Shown piece by piece: positions 47,790-56,777 of a stretch of DNA of 64,000 bases. The stretch is from contig NZ_JAUYGV010000006.1 of assembly GCF_030690345.1 (NCBI RefSeq), positions 1,116,001 to 1,180,000 of the forward strand. Reading direction: 5' to 3'. The DNA is from Rheinheimera sp. (GTDB lineage: Bacteria > Pseudomonadota > Gammaproteobacteria > Enterobacterales > Alteromonadaceae). The notes under the pieces were generated by a model. That model was given only the letters and a program-made list of their open reading frames with translations, did not search any database and was not told the DNA's origin. The translations under genes were made by a program, and so were the position numbers. How positions within the stretch are numbered: the first letter of the stretch is position 1; each line of letters starts with the position of its first letter.

Positions 47790-48291
47790 AGCACCCCTTG
47801 CCGATGCCGAGCTTGATATCACGTCCTTTATGAACCTGATGATCGTGCTGGTACCGGTATTGCTGCTCAGCCTGGTGTTCGCGCAAATTCGCGTGCTGAA
47901 TATTCAGCTGCCGCCGTTAAGCGAACAGCAATTGCAGCAAGAACAACAACAACCGCAGCAACTGGAGTTGGAAATTCATGCCAACCGCTTGCGGCTGAAT
48001 TATCCGGCCGGCGAGCCGCTGCGGGTATTTGAGCTGACAGAGCAGGGCAAGCTGGATTTTGCCGCACTAAGCCTGTATCTGCAGGACTTGAAGCTGACAT
48101 TTCAGCAACAGCAGATTGAAAAACAGGACATCAGCATTCTGGCACCGGACGAGCTGGATTACCAAACGTTGGTTACCGCTATGGATACCGTGCGTTCATT
48201 TAAAGCCGTAGTGGCGGCGCAGGTGGTGGATGCCGAACTGTTCCCGCAAATTTCGCTTGGTCAGTTGCCATCAGCGGAGGGTACAGAATGA
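47773..48291 (+). CDS. ExbD/AglQ-type motor protein with Asn at the proton site
   Basis: The 172-residue protein has one N-terminal membrane helix (DITSFMNLMIVLVPVLLLSLVF) and a periplasmic domain. The position of the proton-carrying Asp of ExbD (PFIDVML in E. coli) is Asn21 here, so this subunit alone should not conduct protons. A following second ExbD keeps the Asp. The frame opens at 47746, but MIKRRKAPLADAELD at 47773 gives the family-like basic N-terminus. It overlaps both neighbours (17 bp and 4 bp). Confidence 0.82.
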   Translation: MIKRRKAPLADAELDITSFMNLMIVLVPVLLLSLVFAQIRVLNIQLPPLSEQQLQQEQQQPQQLELEIHANRLRLNYPAGEPLRVFELTEQGKLDFAALSLYLQDLKLTFQQQQIEKQDISILAPDELDYQTLVTAMDTVRSFKAVVAAQVVDAELFPQISLGQLPSAEGTE

Positions 48292-48815
48292 AGATGTCAT
48301 TTCGTGCCAAACGGCTGGAGCGGCAAAACCAGCGCCTGGCGCAGGGCAGTAAACTGAACCTGGTGGCACTGATGGATATTTTTACCATCCTGGTGTTCTT
48401 TTTAATGGTGAACCAGTCTGAAGTTAAAGTGTTGCAAAGCAACAAAGATATCAGCTTACCGCGCTCGGTGTCGGAGCAGCTACCCGGCGAGAAAGTGATG
48501 TTAACCATTACCGCCAACGGCATACTAGTGCAAGGCAAACCGGTATGGCAGGGCGACTGGCAGCAAGACAGTAACCTGTGGTTAGCCGATCTTACCGCCG
48601 CGCTGACAACAGAACTGAATTATCTGTCCGGCCGCGCCGGGCCCTTGCCTGAAGCACAACAGCAAAATGGCCGTGCCCTTACCATACTGGGCGATGCCGC
48701 CACGCCGTATGCGCTGCTGCGGCAATTGATGGCGATCTGCGCGGCCACCGAGTATCGCGATTTATCGCTGGCAGTAGAGACCATGCCGGCGGCGACTGTG
48801 GCGGAGGCACCATGA
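48288..48815 (+). CDS. ExbD/AglS-type motor protein with intact Asp
   Basis: The 175-residue protein has one N-terminal membrane helix (LNLVALMDIFTILVFFLMVNQ) with Asp30 at the ExbD proton-carrier position, then a periplasmic domain. Together with the Asn21 paralogue it could form an asymmetric dimer in the ExbB ring. Two ExbD genes behind one ExbB gene is the same arrangement as aglR-aglQ-aglS of Myxococcus. It overlaps the AgmX-like gene by 4 bp. Confidence 0.85.
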   Translation: MKMSFRAKRLERQNQRLAQGSKLNLVALMDIFTILVFFLMVNQSEVKVLQSNKDISLPRSVSEQLPGEKVMLTITANGILVQGKPVWQGDWQQDSNLWLADLTAALTTELNYLSGRAGPLPEAQQQNGRALTILGDAATPYALLRQLMAICAATEYRDLSLAVETMPAATVAEAP

Positions 48816-49750
48816 CAACGCTGACCATGGCTACCTTTGAAACGCAGCAGTTTGAAGATAAACGTTTTTACCGTCTGTTATGGCTGGGTTTTCTGTTATG
48901 GCTGCTGTTTGCTGTACTCATACCGGCCCTGACCGTGCCGGAACGTAGCCGCCAGCTGCAGGAACAATTGCCGCCGCAGTTAGCGCGGGTGATGCTGGAA
49001 GAGCGCAAAGCACCGCCACCGCCTGAACCCGAGCCGGTGCCTGAACAGGTAGTTGAGCCGGTGAAGCCGGAACCGGCAACTGAGCCGGTAGAGGCAACAC
49101 CGGAGCAGGTTAAACCTGATCCGCAACAGGCACGCCAGCAAGCCGAGCAAGCCGGCCTAATGGCAATGCGCGATGATTTGGCGGCGCTGCGGCAAAGCTT
49201 TCAGTTAAATAACAGCGCGCCGCAGGTAAAAAGCCGCGGCGAGCAGCAAGCCACACAGGTAGAGCGTAAGTTGCTGCGCAACGAAGCCGCCAAAAGCTTT
49301 GCCAGTGCTGAAGCTGCCGCCGTGGCCGGTGATATTGCCCGTTCTGAATTGGCCGATATCGGCAGTACTCGTTTAGCTGAAACAGAGCTCAAGGGCTTAT
49401 CTGCCAACGCGCCGGCGCAGCAACAAAACCGCAGCGCAGCCGATAGCAGCGGTGGTCCGCAGGGGCGTTCAGAGGCGACTATCCGTCGTGTACTGGAGGC
49501 GAATAAAAGCAGTTTATATACGCTGTACAGCCGGGCGCTGCGTGCCAATCCGTTGCTGAAGGGCAAAGTGGTATTTGAGTTAGTGATCCGTCCGGACGGC
49601 AGTTTGGCCGAAGTCAACATAGTGCAAAGTGAGCTGAACGACAGCAAGCTGGAGCGGCAATTAACGCTACGCTTACGCTCAGTCAATTTTGGTGCCGAGG
49701 CAGTAGCCTTAACCCGTTCGCAGTGGACGGTGGAGTTTTTACCGGGCTGA
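48812..49750 (+). CDS. AgmX/PglI C-terminal domain TonB-like linker protein
   Basis: The 312-residue protein has one membrane helix (about residues 22-45), a proline/glutamate/valine-rich periplasm-spanning linker (KAPPPPEPEPVPEQVVEPVKPE) and a C-terminal TonB-like domain of the AgmX/PglI type (SEATIRRVLEANKSSLYTLYSRAL to LKGKVVFELVIRPDGSLAEVNI). Such proteins carry force from an ExbB/ExbD motor to outer-membrane partners. It closes the motor module and is 21 bp before the haem protein gene. AgmX/PglI-type proteins belong to the Myxococcus gliding set. Confidence 0.85.
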   Translation: MTTLTMATFETQQFEDKRFYRLLWLGFLLWLLFAVLIPALTVPERSRQLQEQLPPQLARVMLEERKAPPPPEPEPVPEQVVEPVKPEPATEPVEATPEQVKPDPQQARQQAEQAGLMAMRDDLAALRQSFQLNNSAPQVKSRGEQQATQVERKLLRNEAAKSFASAEAAAVAGDIARSELADIGSTRLAETELKGLSANAPAQQQNRSAADSSGGPQGRSEATIRRVLEANKSSLYTLYSRALRANPLLKGKVVFELVIRPDGSLAEVNIVQSELNDSKLERQLTLRLRSVNFGAEAVALTRSQWTVEFLPG

Positions 49751-49771
49751 TAACAGCCGGAGGTGATAAAA

Positions 49772-50971
49772 ATGCGTTATTTACCTTATGCCACTTTGCT
49801 GGCGCTTGGCAGCCTGCTGCTGTTTGGCGCCACCGCACAGGCCGGCTCGTTAGAGCAGGCCAAGCGGCTGCACGACCGTATCGCCGGCGTACCGGCCGAT
49901 GCGGCAACCCTAAGTCAGATGCAAACGCTGATTGATAACGGCAATGCCACGGCAGCGGCAGAGCTGGCAATGCAGCACCCGGATTTTTACCGCACTACAT
50001 TAAAGTTGTTTGCCGCTGCGGCCACTAACCGCGACCAGGATGTGTTTGAGCCGCTGAATGACTACAGCGCAACGGTAATTGGCCTGGTACGGGATGACGT
50101 CGATTTTCGCCAGTTATTGCAAACCGATATTTTGTATGTCGGTGCTGACAGCCTCGGCTTACCGCCTTATAACAGTAACGACAATGAACATTATCTGGCA
50201 CTGGAGCGCCAGGCGGTAGATTTAGCTCAGCATTTAGAGCCCAGGGCGCAAAGCACACTAAACGGTATTCCAGCTGATGCCGCCGCCGGGATTATGACCA
50301 GCCGCGCCGCCGCCAAAGCGTTTTTTTATCTGGGTACCAACCGGGCCATGTTCCGTTTTACGCTGATGAATCAGCTGTGTACGGATTTAGAGCCGCTGCA
50401 GGATATTACCCGGCCAACCGACCGCATTCGCCAGGATGTCAGCCGCAGCCCGGGCGGCGACAGCCGTATTTTTAATAACCGCTGTGTTGGCTGTCATGCC
50501 GGCATGGACCCGCTGGCGCAGGCGTTTGCCTATTACGACTATCAGTTTACTGATGAAGACGGCAGTAACGGCCGGATTTTTTATCAGCAAAGCGGCACGC
50601 AAAACGACATAACGCAAAGCCGCGTGCAACCGAAATACCATATTAATGCCGGCAGTTTCCCCTATGGTTTTCGCACCCCGGATGACAGCTGGAGCAACTA
50701 CTGGCGTGAAGGCCAAAACCAGTCTTTGGGCTGGGATAACAGTTTACCGGGCAGTGGTAACGGCGCCAAAAGCCTCGGCGAAGAGCTGGCTAACAGCACG
50801 GCCTTTGCCCAATGTCAGGTTAAAAAAGTGTTCCGCACCGTATGTTTGCGTGAGCCGCAAAGCCTGGCTGATGTGAATACCCTGCACAGTATTACCGACA
50901 CTTTCCGCACCGGTGGTTATCTGCTGAAGCAGGTATTTGCTGACACTGCTACTTATTGTATGGGAGATTAG
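49772..50971 (+). CDS. Exported mono-haem c protein
   Basis: The 399-residue protein has a signal peptide (MRYLPYATLLALGSLLLFGATAQA) and one c-type haem site, CVGCH at residues 238-242, within CVGCHAGMDPLAQAFAYYDY. That context resembles the cysteine box of DUF1588/DUF1585-type planctomycete cytochromes. GGAGGTGA directly upstream is a near-perfect Shine-Dalgarno and decides the ATG at 49772 over an earlier GTG. No enzyme activity can be assigned. It is 2 bp before the next haem lipoprotein gene. Confidence 0.72.
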   Translation: MRYLPYATLLALGSLLLFGATAQAGSLEQAKRLHDRIAGVPADAATLSQMQTLIDNGNATAAAELAMQHPDFYRTTLKLFAAAATNRDQDVFEPLNDYSATVIGLVRDDVDFRQLLQTDILYVGADSLGLPPYNSNDNEHYLALERQAVDLAQHLEPRAQSTLNGIPADAAAGIMTSRAAAKAFFYLGTNRAMFRFTLMNQLCTDLEPLQDITRPTDRIRQDVSRSPGGDSRIFNNRCVGCHAGMDPLAQAFAYYDYQFTDEDGSNGRIFYQQSGTQNDITQSRVQPKYHINAGSFPYGFRTPDDSWSNYWREGQNQSLGWDNSLPGSGNGAKSLGEELANSTAFAQCQVKKVFRTVCLREPQSLADVNTLHSITDTFRTGGYLLKQVFADTATYCMGD

Positions 50972-50973
50972 TG

Positions 50974-53400
50974 ATGAAGTTATTTTTACTCCCTATGCTG
51001 GCGCTGAGCCTGGTATTGGCCGGTTGTGGCGGTGCAGAGGTAGAACAAAATCCGCCGCCACCGGTTCAGGAAGACAACACCAACTACACTGGGCCTGCAC
51101 CGCAAACTGATGATATTCAGCTGTTTAAACTCACCTTGTGGGACAACATTGCCAGTGCAAACCGCTGTGGTGCCTGCCATGTGCAAAGCAATACCGCGCC
51201 TTATTTTGCCCGTAATGACGATATTAATCAGGCTTATGCTGCCGCCGTACCGCTGGTTAACCTGGCCGACCCGGCGCAGTCGTTATTAGTAACCAAGTTG
51301 GCCGGCGGACATAACTGTTGGCTGGCCAGCGATACAGCCTGTGCCGATACCATGGCGCAGTGGCTGCGCAACTGGGCCAACAGCAGCGATACCGAAAGCG
51401 CCACGGTAGCATTAGTGGCACCGCCGGTGCGTGAACCCGGCAGCAGCAAGGTGCTGCCACAAGACCCGGCACTATTTAGCAACAGCGTGTATCCGCTGTT
51501 ACGCCAGTATTGTGTCAATTGCCATGCGCCCGATGCGCCGCAAACACAGTCGCCGTTTTTTGCCGACAGCGACCTGGCGGCGGCCTATGAAGCCAGCCGT
51601 AAGCTGATTAACCTTGATAATCCGCAATTATCGCGCTTTGTTGCCAGGCTTGGTGGTGAGTTTCATAACTGCTGGTCCAACTGTGATGATGATGCGGCCG
51701 ACATGCTGGCCGCTATCAGACAAATAGCCGACAACGTTGAGCTGAGCGCGCTTGACCCTGCGCTGGTGCCGTCTAAAGCACTGCGGTTGGAAGATGGTAT
51801 TGTTGCCTCCAGTGGCGGGCGTTTTGAAGCCAACCAGATTGCCTTTTACCAGTTTAAAACCGGCGAGGGCGTTATTGCTTATGATACTTCCGGCGTAGAG
51901 CCGGCAGCGAATTTAAGCCTGCAGGGTGATATCAGCTGGGTAACCGGCTGGGGCCTGCAAATTAACAGTGGCCGGGCGCAGGCCAGTACGCAAAACAGTG
52001 CCAAGTTGGCGCAGTTGATCAGTGCCACCGGCGAGATGAGTATCGAAGCCTGGGTAGTGCCGGCCAATGTGGTACAGGAAGGCCCTGCGGCTATTGTCAG
52101 CTACGCCGGTAGCAGCAGTGAGCGTAATTTTACGCTGGGACAAAGCCAGTATAACTACGACTTTTTACTGCGCTCAGACAGTGCCGATTTTGCCGGCTTA
52201 CCGGCCCTGAGTACCGCGGATGCGGATGAAGTGTTGCAAGCTACGTTACAGCATGTAGTGCTGACGCAGGACCCGGTAAACGGCAAGCGTATCTATGTTA
52301 ATGGTCAGGACACCGGCGTGCGCCAGCCGGCTGATGCTATCCGCAACTGGGACAGCAGCTATGCGCTGATTGTTGGTAACGAGGCCAACGGTAACCGGCA
52401 GTGGCAGGGCACAGTGCGGCTGCTGGCGGTGCATAATAAGGCGCTGAGTGCGGCACAAATTCAGCAGAATTATGAGATTGGCGTCGGTCAGAAGTTCTAC
52501 CTGCTGTTTGGTGTCGGCGAGCTGATTAACCTGGCCGACAGCTATATCGTGTTTGAAGTAGCGCAGTTTGACAGCTATTCCTACCTGTTTAATGCACCTT
52601 ATCTGGTGAATCTGGAGGGGCGCAGCTTGCCGCAAGACCTGCTGATAAGCGGTATGGCACTGGGTATGAACGGTAAAGAAGTGGTTACCGGTCAGGCCTG
52701 GTTAAAACAGCAGTTTAGCCTGGCTGGCGGTACTGCGTTAACAGAGGGGGCGGTGTTGTCGACGCAGGGCACTATTATCGGCACTGAGCTGGGCGCCGGC
52801 GCGGACGAGTTTTTCTTATCCTTCGGCCGTATTGGTGAATTTGAAAACGTGCGCAGCGGTATCAGTGTGCCGGTGCAGCAAATTATTGCCACCGGTGATG
52901 AAAGCAGTGATATCGGCTTGCGTACCTTTGCTGAAATTCATGCCGGCATGAGTGCATTAACCGGGGTGGCGCAGCAACAAAGTGCGGTGTCTGCGGTATA
53001 TCAAACCATCCAGCGCCAGTTACCGGCTGCCGATAATATCGACACCTTTGTCTCGGCGCAGCAAATGGGCATTACCCAGTTGGCGATTGCCTATTGCAAT
53101 GCAGCGATAAGCGATAACAACATCCGCCAGAGCTGGTTCCCTGCGGTGGATTTCAGTACCGGCCCGGCAACTACCTATAGCCTGGCTAACCGGCCGTTGT
53201 TTATGCAGCCGTTGCTGGATCAGCTAATGCCGTTGTCGCCGCAAACGTCGGCGCTGCGCGCTGATGTCGAGACGGAGCTTGACGCGCTGATTACGCGGTT
53301 AAGTAACTGTGGCGGGGCCTGCAGCGCCGACCGCAGTACAACCATTGCCAAAGCGGCCTGTACTGCGGTACTGGCCAGTGCTGAACTGCTGGTGCAGTAG
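50974..53400 (+). CDS. Di-haem c lipoprotein with LamG-like domain
   Basis: The 808-residue protein has a lipobox (LVLAGCGG), two c-type haem sites (CGACH at residues 65-69, CVNCH at 180-184), and a concanavalin/LamG-like domain in the middle (MSIEAWVVPANVVQEGPAAI to VLTQDPVNGKRIYVNGQ). The C-terminal third is unrecognised. LamG domains bind glycans or proteins, so it could be a surface adhesin with electron-transfer sites. The start at 50974 follows GGGAG; an earlier in-frame ATG lies inside the upstream gene. The next gene starts 10 bp later. Confidence 0.72.
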   Translation: MKLFLLPMLALSLVLAGCGGAEVEQNPPPPVQEDNTNYTGPAPQTDDIQLFKLTLWDNIASANRCGACHVQSNTAPYFARNDDINQAYAAAVPLVNLADPAQSLLVTKLAGGHNCWLASDTACADTMAQWLRNWANSSDTESATVALVAPPVREPGSSKVLPQDPALFSNSVYPLLRQYCVNCHAPDAPQTQSPFFADSDLAAAYEASRKLINLDNPQLSRFVARLGGEFHNCWSNCDDDAADMLAAIRQIADNVELSALDPALVPSKALRLEDGIVASSGGRFEANQIAFYQFKTGEGVIAYDTSGVEPAANLSLQGDISWVTGWGLQINSGRAQASTQNSAKLAQLISATGEMSIEAWVVPANVVQEGPAAIVSYAGSSSERNFTLGQSQYNYDFLLRSDSADFAGLPALSTADADEVLQATLQHVVLTQDPVNGKRIYVNGQDTGVRQPADAIRNWDSSYALIVGNEANGNRQWQGTVRLLAVHNKALSAAQIQQNYEIGVGQKFYLLFGVGELINLADSYIVFEVAQFDSYSYLFNAPYLVNLEGRSLPQDLLISGMALGMNGKEVVTGQAWLKQQFSLAGGTALTEGAVLSTQGTIIGTELGAGADEFFLSFGRIGEFENVRSGISVPVQQIIATGDESSDIGLRTFAEIHAGMSALTGVAQQQSAVSAVYQTIQRQLPAADNIDTFVSAQQMGITQLAIAYCNAAISDNNIRQSWFPAVDFSTGPATTYSLANRPLFMQPLLDQLMPLSPQTSALRADVETELDALITRLSNCGGACSADRSTTIAKAACTAVLASAELLVQ

Positions 53401-53410
53401 GAGAAAAGTT

Positions 53411-54988
53411 ATGAAACGTAAAACACCTTTGCACCCGGACAGCCCGCTGTTTCACGCCTGCCACAGCAAGCCGGTAAGCCGGCGTGATTTTATCGCCTGC
53501 GGTATGGGCTATGGTGCAGCAGTGCTGACCAGCGGCTCGGTATTTGGCCTGTTTGCTAATCCCAACAAAGCCTATGCCCAGTTGTCGCCGGATCTGGAAG
53601 CGTTAAAGCAGCTGTGCGGTATTAATGTGCAGGGCGCCGGTAAAATTCCGTTCATTTGCTTTGATTTAGCCGGTGGCGCCAATATTGCCGGCTCCAATGT
53701 GCTGGTGGGCGGTGCCGGTGGTCAACTGGACTTTTTATCGGTGCAGGGTTATAGCAAGCTGGGTTTACCGGCCGATATGGTGCCGACCGCGGTAAATGCC
53801 GCCAATCCGGCCGGTGGCTTTGTTAACGATCAGTTGGGGTTGGCGTTTCACAGCGACTCGCAAATGCTGGCCGGTATTTTAGAGCGCACCACTATGGCCA
53901 CCCAGGCCATGACTAACGGCGCTGTATTGCCGTCGCGGTCAGAAAACGATACCGGCAATAACCCGCATAACCCGATGTATGCCATTGCCAAAGCTGGTGC
54001 CAGCGGCTCGTTAATGCCGCTGATTGGTTCCCGTAACTCTGACTCCGGCGCTAATTCCATGATGCCAATGGAGTTTTATAATGCTGAGCTTAGGCCCACC
54101 AAAATTGACCGGCCATCTGATGTCACCGGTTTGGTGGATGTGGGCGATTTATTCAGTTTATTAAATCAGAATGATGCGGTGGCGGTAATGGAATCGGTGC
54201 AGCGCATCAGCGACAGCAAACTGGGCCGCGTGAATACCAATATCAGCCGTGATGCGGTAATTAAAGAGCTGATCCGCTGCGGCTACGTGAAAAGTGCCGA
54301 TCTGGCAGATCGCTTCGGCAACCCTGCGACACTGGACCCGGCCGCAGATCCGGATATTGTCGGTGCGGCCGGCATTTTCACTGCGGACGAATTTAATGCC
54401 GACGCTGAGTTTCGTAAAACCGCATCGGTAATGAAGCTGGTAGTAAACGGCTTTGCCGGTGCCGGCTCCATCACCATTGGTGGCTATGACTACCATACCG
54501 GCGAGCGCGGTACCGGTGAGCTGCGTGATTTACGCGCCGGCCGCTGTATTGGCGCCTGTCTGGAGTATGCTGCGCGGATGAACCAGCCGCTGATGATATA
54601 CGTATACAGCGACGGCTCGGTGGCCAGTAACGGCCGTATTGATGACTCGGAATTTGGCCGCGGTAAAGGCGAGTGGACCGGCGATAATTCCTCCACTGCA
54701 GCCTCTTTTATGTTGGTGTACAGCCCGAACGGCAGGCCGTCTTTACTCGGTGGCACGCCGGCAGAACAAGCACGGCATCAACAAATTGGTTTTATGCGAC
54801 CGGATGCCTCAGTCGAAACCGGCTCGTCTATCGCGGCCAATAATGTCAACTTACTGGTGCAAACCGTAATGCTGAATTATCTGGCCTTACACGGTGAGCA
54901 AGGCCGGCTTAGCGAAGTGGCGCCGTTTCATGGTTTGGGTAATGCCGCCAGCGTTGACAGGTTAACGGCCTTTGCGCCGATAATTTAG
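53411..54988 (+). CDS. Tat-exported DUF1501-like protein
   Basis: The 525-residue protein has a twin-arginine signal (SRRDFIACGMGYGAAVLTSG) and resembles the DUF1501 family, which has an alkaline-phosphatase/sulfatase-like fold. Segments such as GGYDYHTGERGTGELRDL and SDGSVASNGRIDDSEFGRGKG fit that family's metal-site region. DUF1501 proteins in planctomycetes are paired with cytochrome-like lipoproteins, the same pairing as here. The frame is open from 53309, but AGGAGA before the ATG at 53411 marks the start. It is the last gene of the run. Confidence 0.68.
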   Translation: MKRKTPLHPDSPLFHACHSKPVSRRDFIACGMGYGAAVLTSGSVFGLFANPNKAYAQLSPDLEALKQLCGINVQGAGKIPFICFDLAGGANIAGSNVLVGGAGGQLDFLSVQGYSKLGLPADMVPTAVNAANPAGGFVNDQLGLAFHSDSQMLAGILERTTMATQAMTNGAVLPSRSENDTGNNPHNPMYAIAKAGASGSLMPLIGSRNSDSGANSMMPMEFYNAELRPTKIDRPSDVTGLVDVGDLFSLLNQNDAVAVMESVQRISDSKLGRVNTNISRDAVIKELIRCGYVKSADLADRFGNPATLDPAADPDIVGAAGIFTADEFNADAEFRKTASVMKLVVNGFAGAGSITIGGYDYHTGERGTGELRDLRAGRCIGACLEYAARMNQPLMIYVYSDGSVASNGRIDDSEFGRGKGEWTGDNSSTAASFMLVYSPNGRPSLLGGTPAEQARHQQIGFMRPDASVETGSSIAANNVNLLVQTVMLNYLALHGEQGRLSEVAPFHGLGNAASVDRLTAFAPII

Positions 54989-55049
54989 CGGCAGAGCCTT
55001 AATTGGGCGTATATAGTGTAAACAGTTGTTTCGCTGTAGCGGAGGCCTT

Positions 55050-55865
55050 ATGAAATACAGCGTAGTGTGGTTACTTTGCCTGCTAAGCAGTTTTCCCGGT
55101 TACAGTTGTAACTTACGGATGGGCATAGAAACCAGCTTTCCGCCTTATATAGTGCAGCAGGGTGACAGTTGGCGTGGCTTAAATGTCGAGCTGCTGCAAC
55201 TGCTGGTGCAGGATATAGGTTGTGAGCTGGAGTTTATTCACAGCCCCTGGCTGCGCTCATTAAAGCTGATAGAGCAGGGCGAACTGGATGTACTCAGCCA
55301 CCTAACCTACAACACCGAACGCAGTGCTCAATTTGCCTTTATCGGCCCGCACCAGTTAGAAAGCATTTATCTGGTAGGTTCCGCTGAGGCCTTTGCCGGG
55401 TTGACTGACATCAGCCAATTAAGACGCCAGGGTAGCACAGGCATTATTGCACTGCTAAACGGTGCCTATTACGGCGATGAGCTGGACAGCATTTTAAATG
55501 ACGCCAACAACCGCTCATTATTTGTGTTTATCCGCGGTAACGAAGATAAGCTGGCGCTGTTACTCAACGGCCGCGTGCATGGCTTGCTGGAGGATATTAC
55601 CGCGTTTCATTACTGGAAGCAGGCTGCAACCTTGCCGGCAGAGCAATATCAGCCGCTGTTTAAAGTGTATGAAAGCCTGGTGTATTTCGGTTTTAACCGC
55701 AAAACCCTGACCGCTGCGCAATTGCAACAGCTGGCCGCTGCCTGGTACAAACGTTATCAGGATGGCAGCCTGCAGCGTATTGTGGCCAGGTATCAGCTGG
55801 CCGATTACCGCTTCAGCCTGCCACAGCCAGGTTCTCTTCTACCTCAAGCGGCAGCGCCGGACTGA
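55050..55865 (+). CDS. Family 3 solute-binding protein (copy 1)
   Basis: The 271-residue protein has a signal peptide and the type II periplasmic binding fold of amino-acid-type solute-binding proteins (CNLRMGIETSFPPYIVQQG, SPWLRSLKLIEQGELDVL, FAFIGPHQLESIYLVG). No permease or ATPase gene is nearby, so it may sense rather than transport. It is closely similar over its whole length to the convergent gene 12 bp away. GGAGG precedes the ATG at 55050. Confidence 0.82.
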   Translation: MKYSVVWLLCLLSSFPGYSCNLRMGIETSFPPYIVQQGDSWRGLNVELLQLLVQDIGCELEFIHSPWLRSLKLIEQGELDVLSHLTYNTERSAQFAFIGPHQLESIYLVGSAEAFAGLTDISQLRRQGSTGIIALLNGAYYGDELDSILNDANNRSLFVFIRGNEDKLALLLNGRVHGLLEDITAFHYWKQAATLPAEQYQPLFKVYESLVYFGFNRKTLTAAQLQQLAAAWYKRYQDGSLQRIVARYQLADYRFSLPQPGSLLPQAAAPD

Positions 55866-55877
55866 CAACGCAGTGGT

Positions 55878-56690
55878 TTAATCGACAAGCGCATCAGGGA
55901 GCAGCCGCGCCGGGTCCAGCTGATATTTGCGGTAAATCGCAGCCAGTTCACCGTTGTGATACAGCTTATGCCAGGCAGCCGTTAACTGCTGAATTTGCTG
56001 CTCTGACAACGCCGTTTTACTCAGGCCGAAGTACACCGGGCTTTCATATACCAATAACAGTGGCTGGTATTTTTCCGCCATCGGATAGCTGTGCTGCTGC
56101 CAGTAATGCAGCACCGACAAGTCTTCTAAAATGGCATTAACACGGCCGGCCCGCAGCAACGCCAGCTTATCCTGAATGCTGCTGATACTGACCAACTGGC
56201 GCGCCAGCGCCGGGTGTTGGCTTAACTTGCTGAATTCCTCACCGTAGTAAGCACCGTGCAGGCTGGCGATAGAGCCCAAATCTTTATCTTGCGTCAGCTG
56301 TTGCAGGTTATTCAGCGCCGGCAGTACAGCGGGATCGCCAATTAGGTAAATGGCTTCAATATGATGCGGGCCGATAAAGGCAAAGTGCTCTTTACGCTGC
56401 GGGCTGACGGATAAATGGCTCAGCACGTCCAGCTCACCGCTTTCGCTTTGCTGCAGTGAGCGCAGCCAGGGGCTGTTAATAAAACTGAGCTGGCAATTTA
56501 CCTCGCTGGCCAACCGTTGTAACAGCTCAACACTTAAGCCGCCCCATTGGCCGTCGCGTTGAATTAAATGCGGCGGAAAATCGGTTTCTGCTGCCATCCG
56601 TAATGTACATTGCTCTGCTGCTATGGTTGGAAATAGCAGCTGCAACAGCAGCATTAGCAACAGCCAGCTGCGGCATAATAAAGACATCAT
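55878..56690 (-). CDS. Family 3 solute-binding protein (copy 2)
   Basis: The 270-residue paralogue of the preceding gene shares CTLRMAAETDFPPHLIQRDG, SPWLRSLQQSESGELDVLSH and FAFIGPHHIEAIYLIG with it. It has a signal peptide. The two genes are convergent with 12 bp between their stops, a tail-to-tail duplication. The frame opens at a TTG at 56699; I take the ATG at 56690. No transport partner is seen. Confidence 0.82.
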   Translation of the reverse strand: MMSLLCRSWLLLMLLLQLLFPTIAAEQCTLRMAAETDFPPHLIQRDGQWGGLSVELLQRLASEVNCQLSFINSPWLRSLQQSESGELDVLSHLSVSPQRKEHFAFIGPHHIEAIYLIGDPAVLPALNNLQQLTQDKDLGSIASLHGAYYGEEFSKLSQHPALARQLVSISSIQDKLALLRAGRVNAILEDLSVLHYWQQHSYPMAEKYQPLLLVYESPVYFGLSKTALSEQQIQQLTAAWHKLYHNGELAAIYRKYQLDPARLLPDALVD

Positions 56691-56777
56691 AGTATTCAAT
56701 ATCCGGCTGGTTTAAATTTCCTGTTACTGAATGTAGCTGAACGGCGGCATTAATGCATGCGTTAAATGCCGGCGCTG

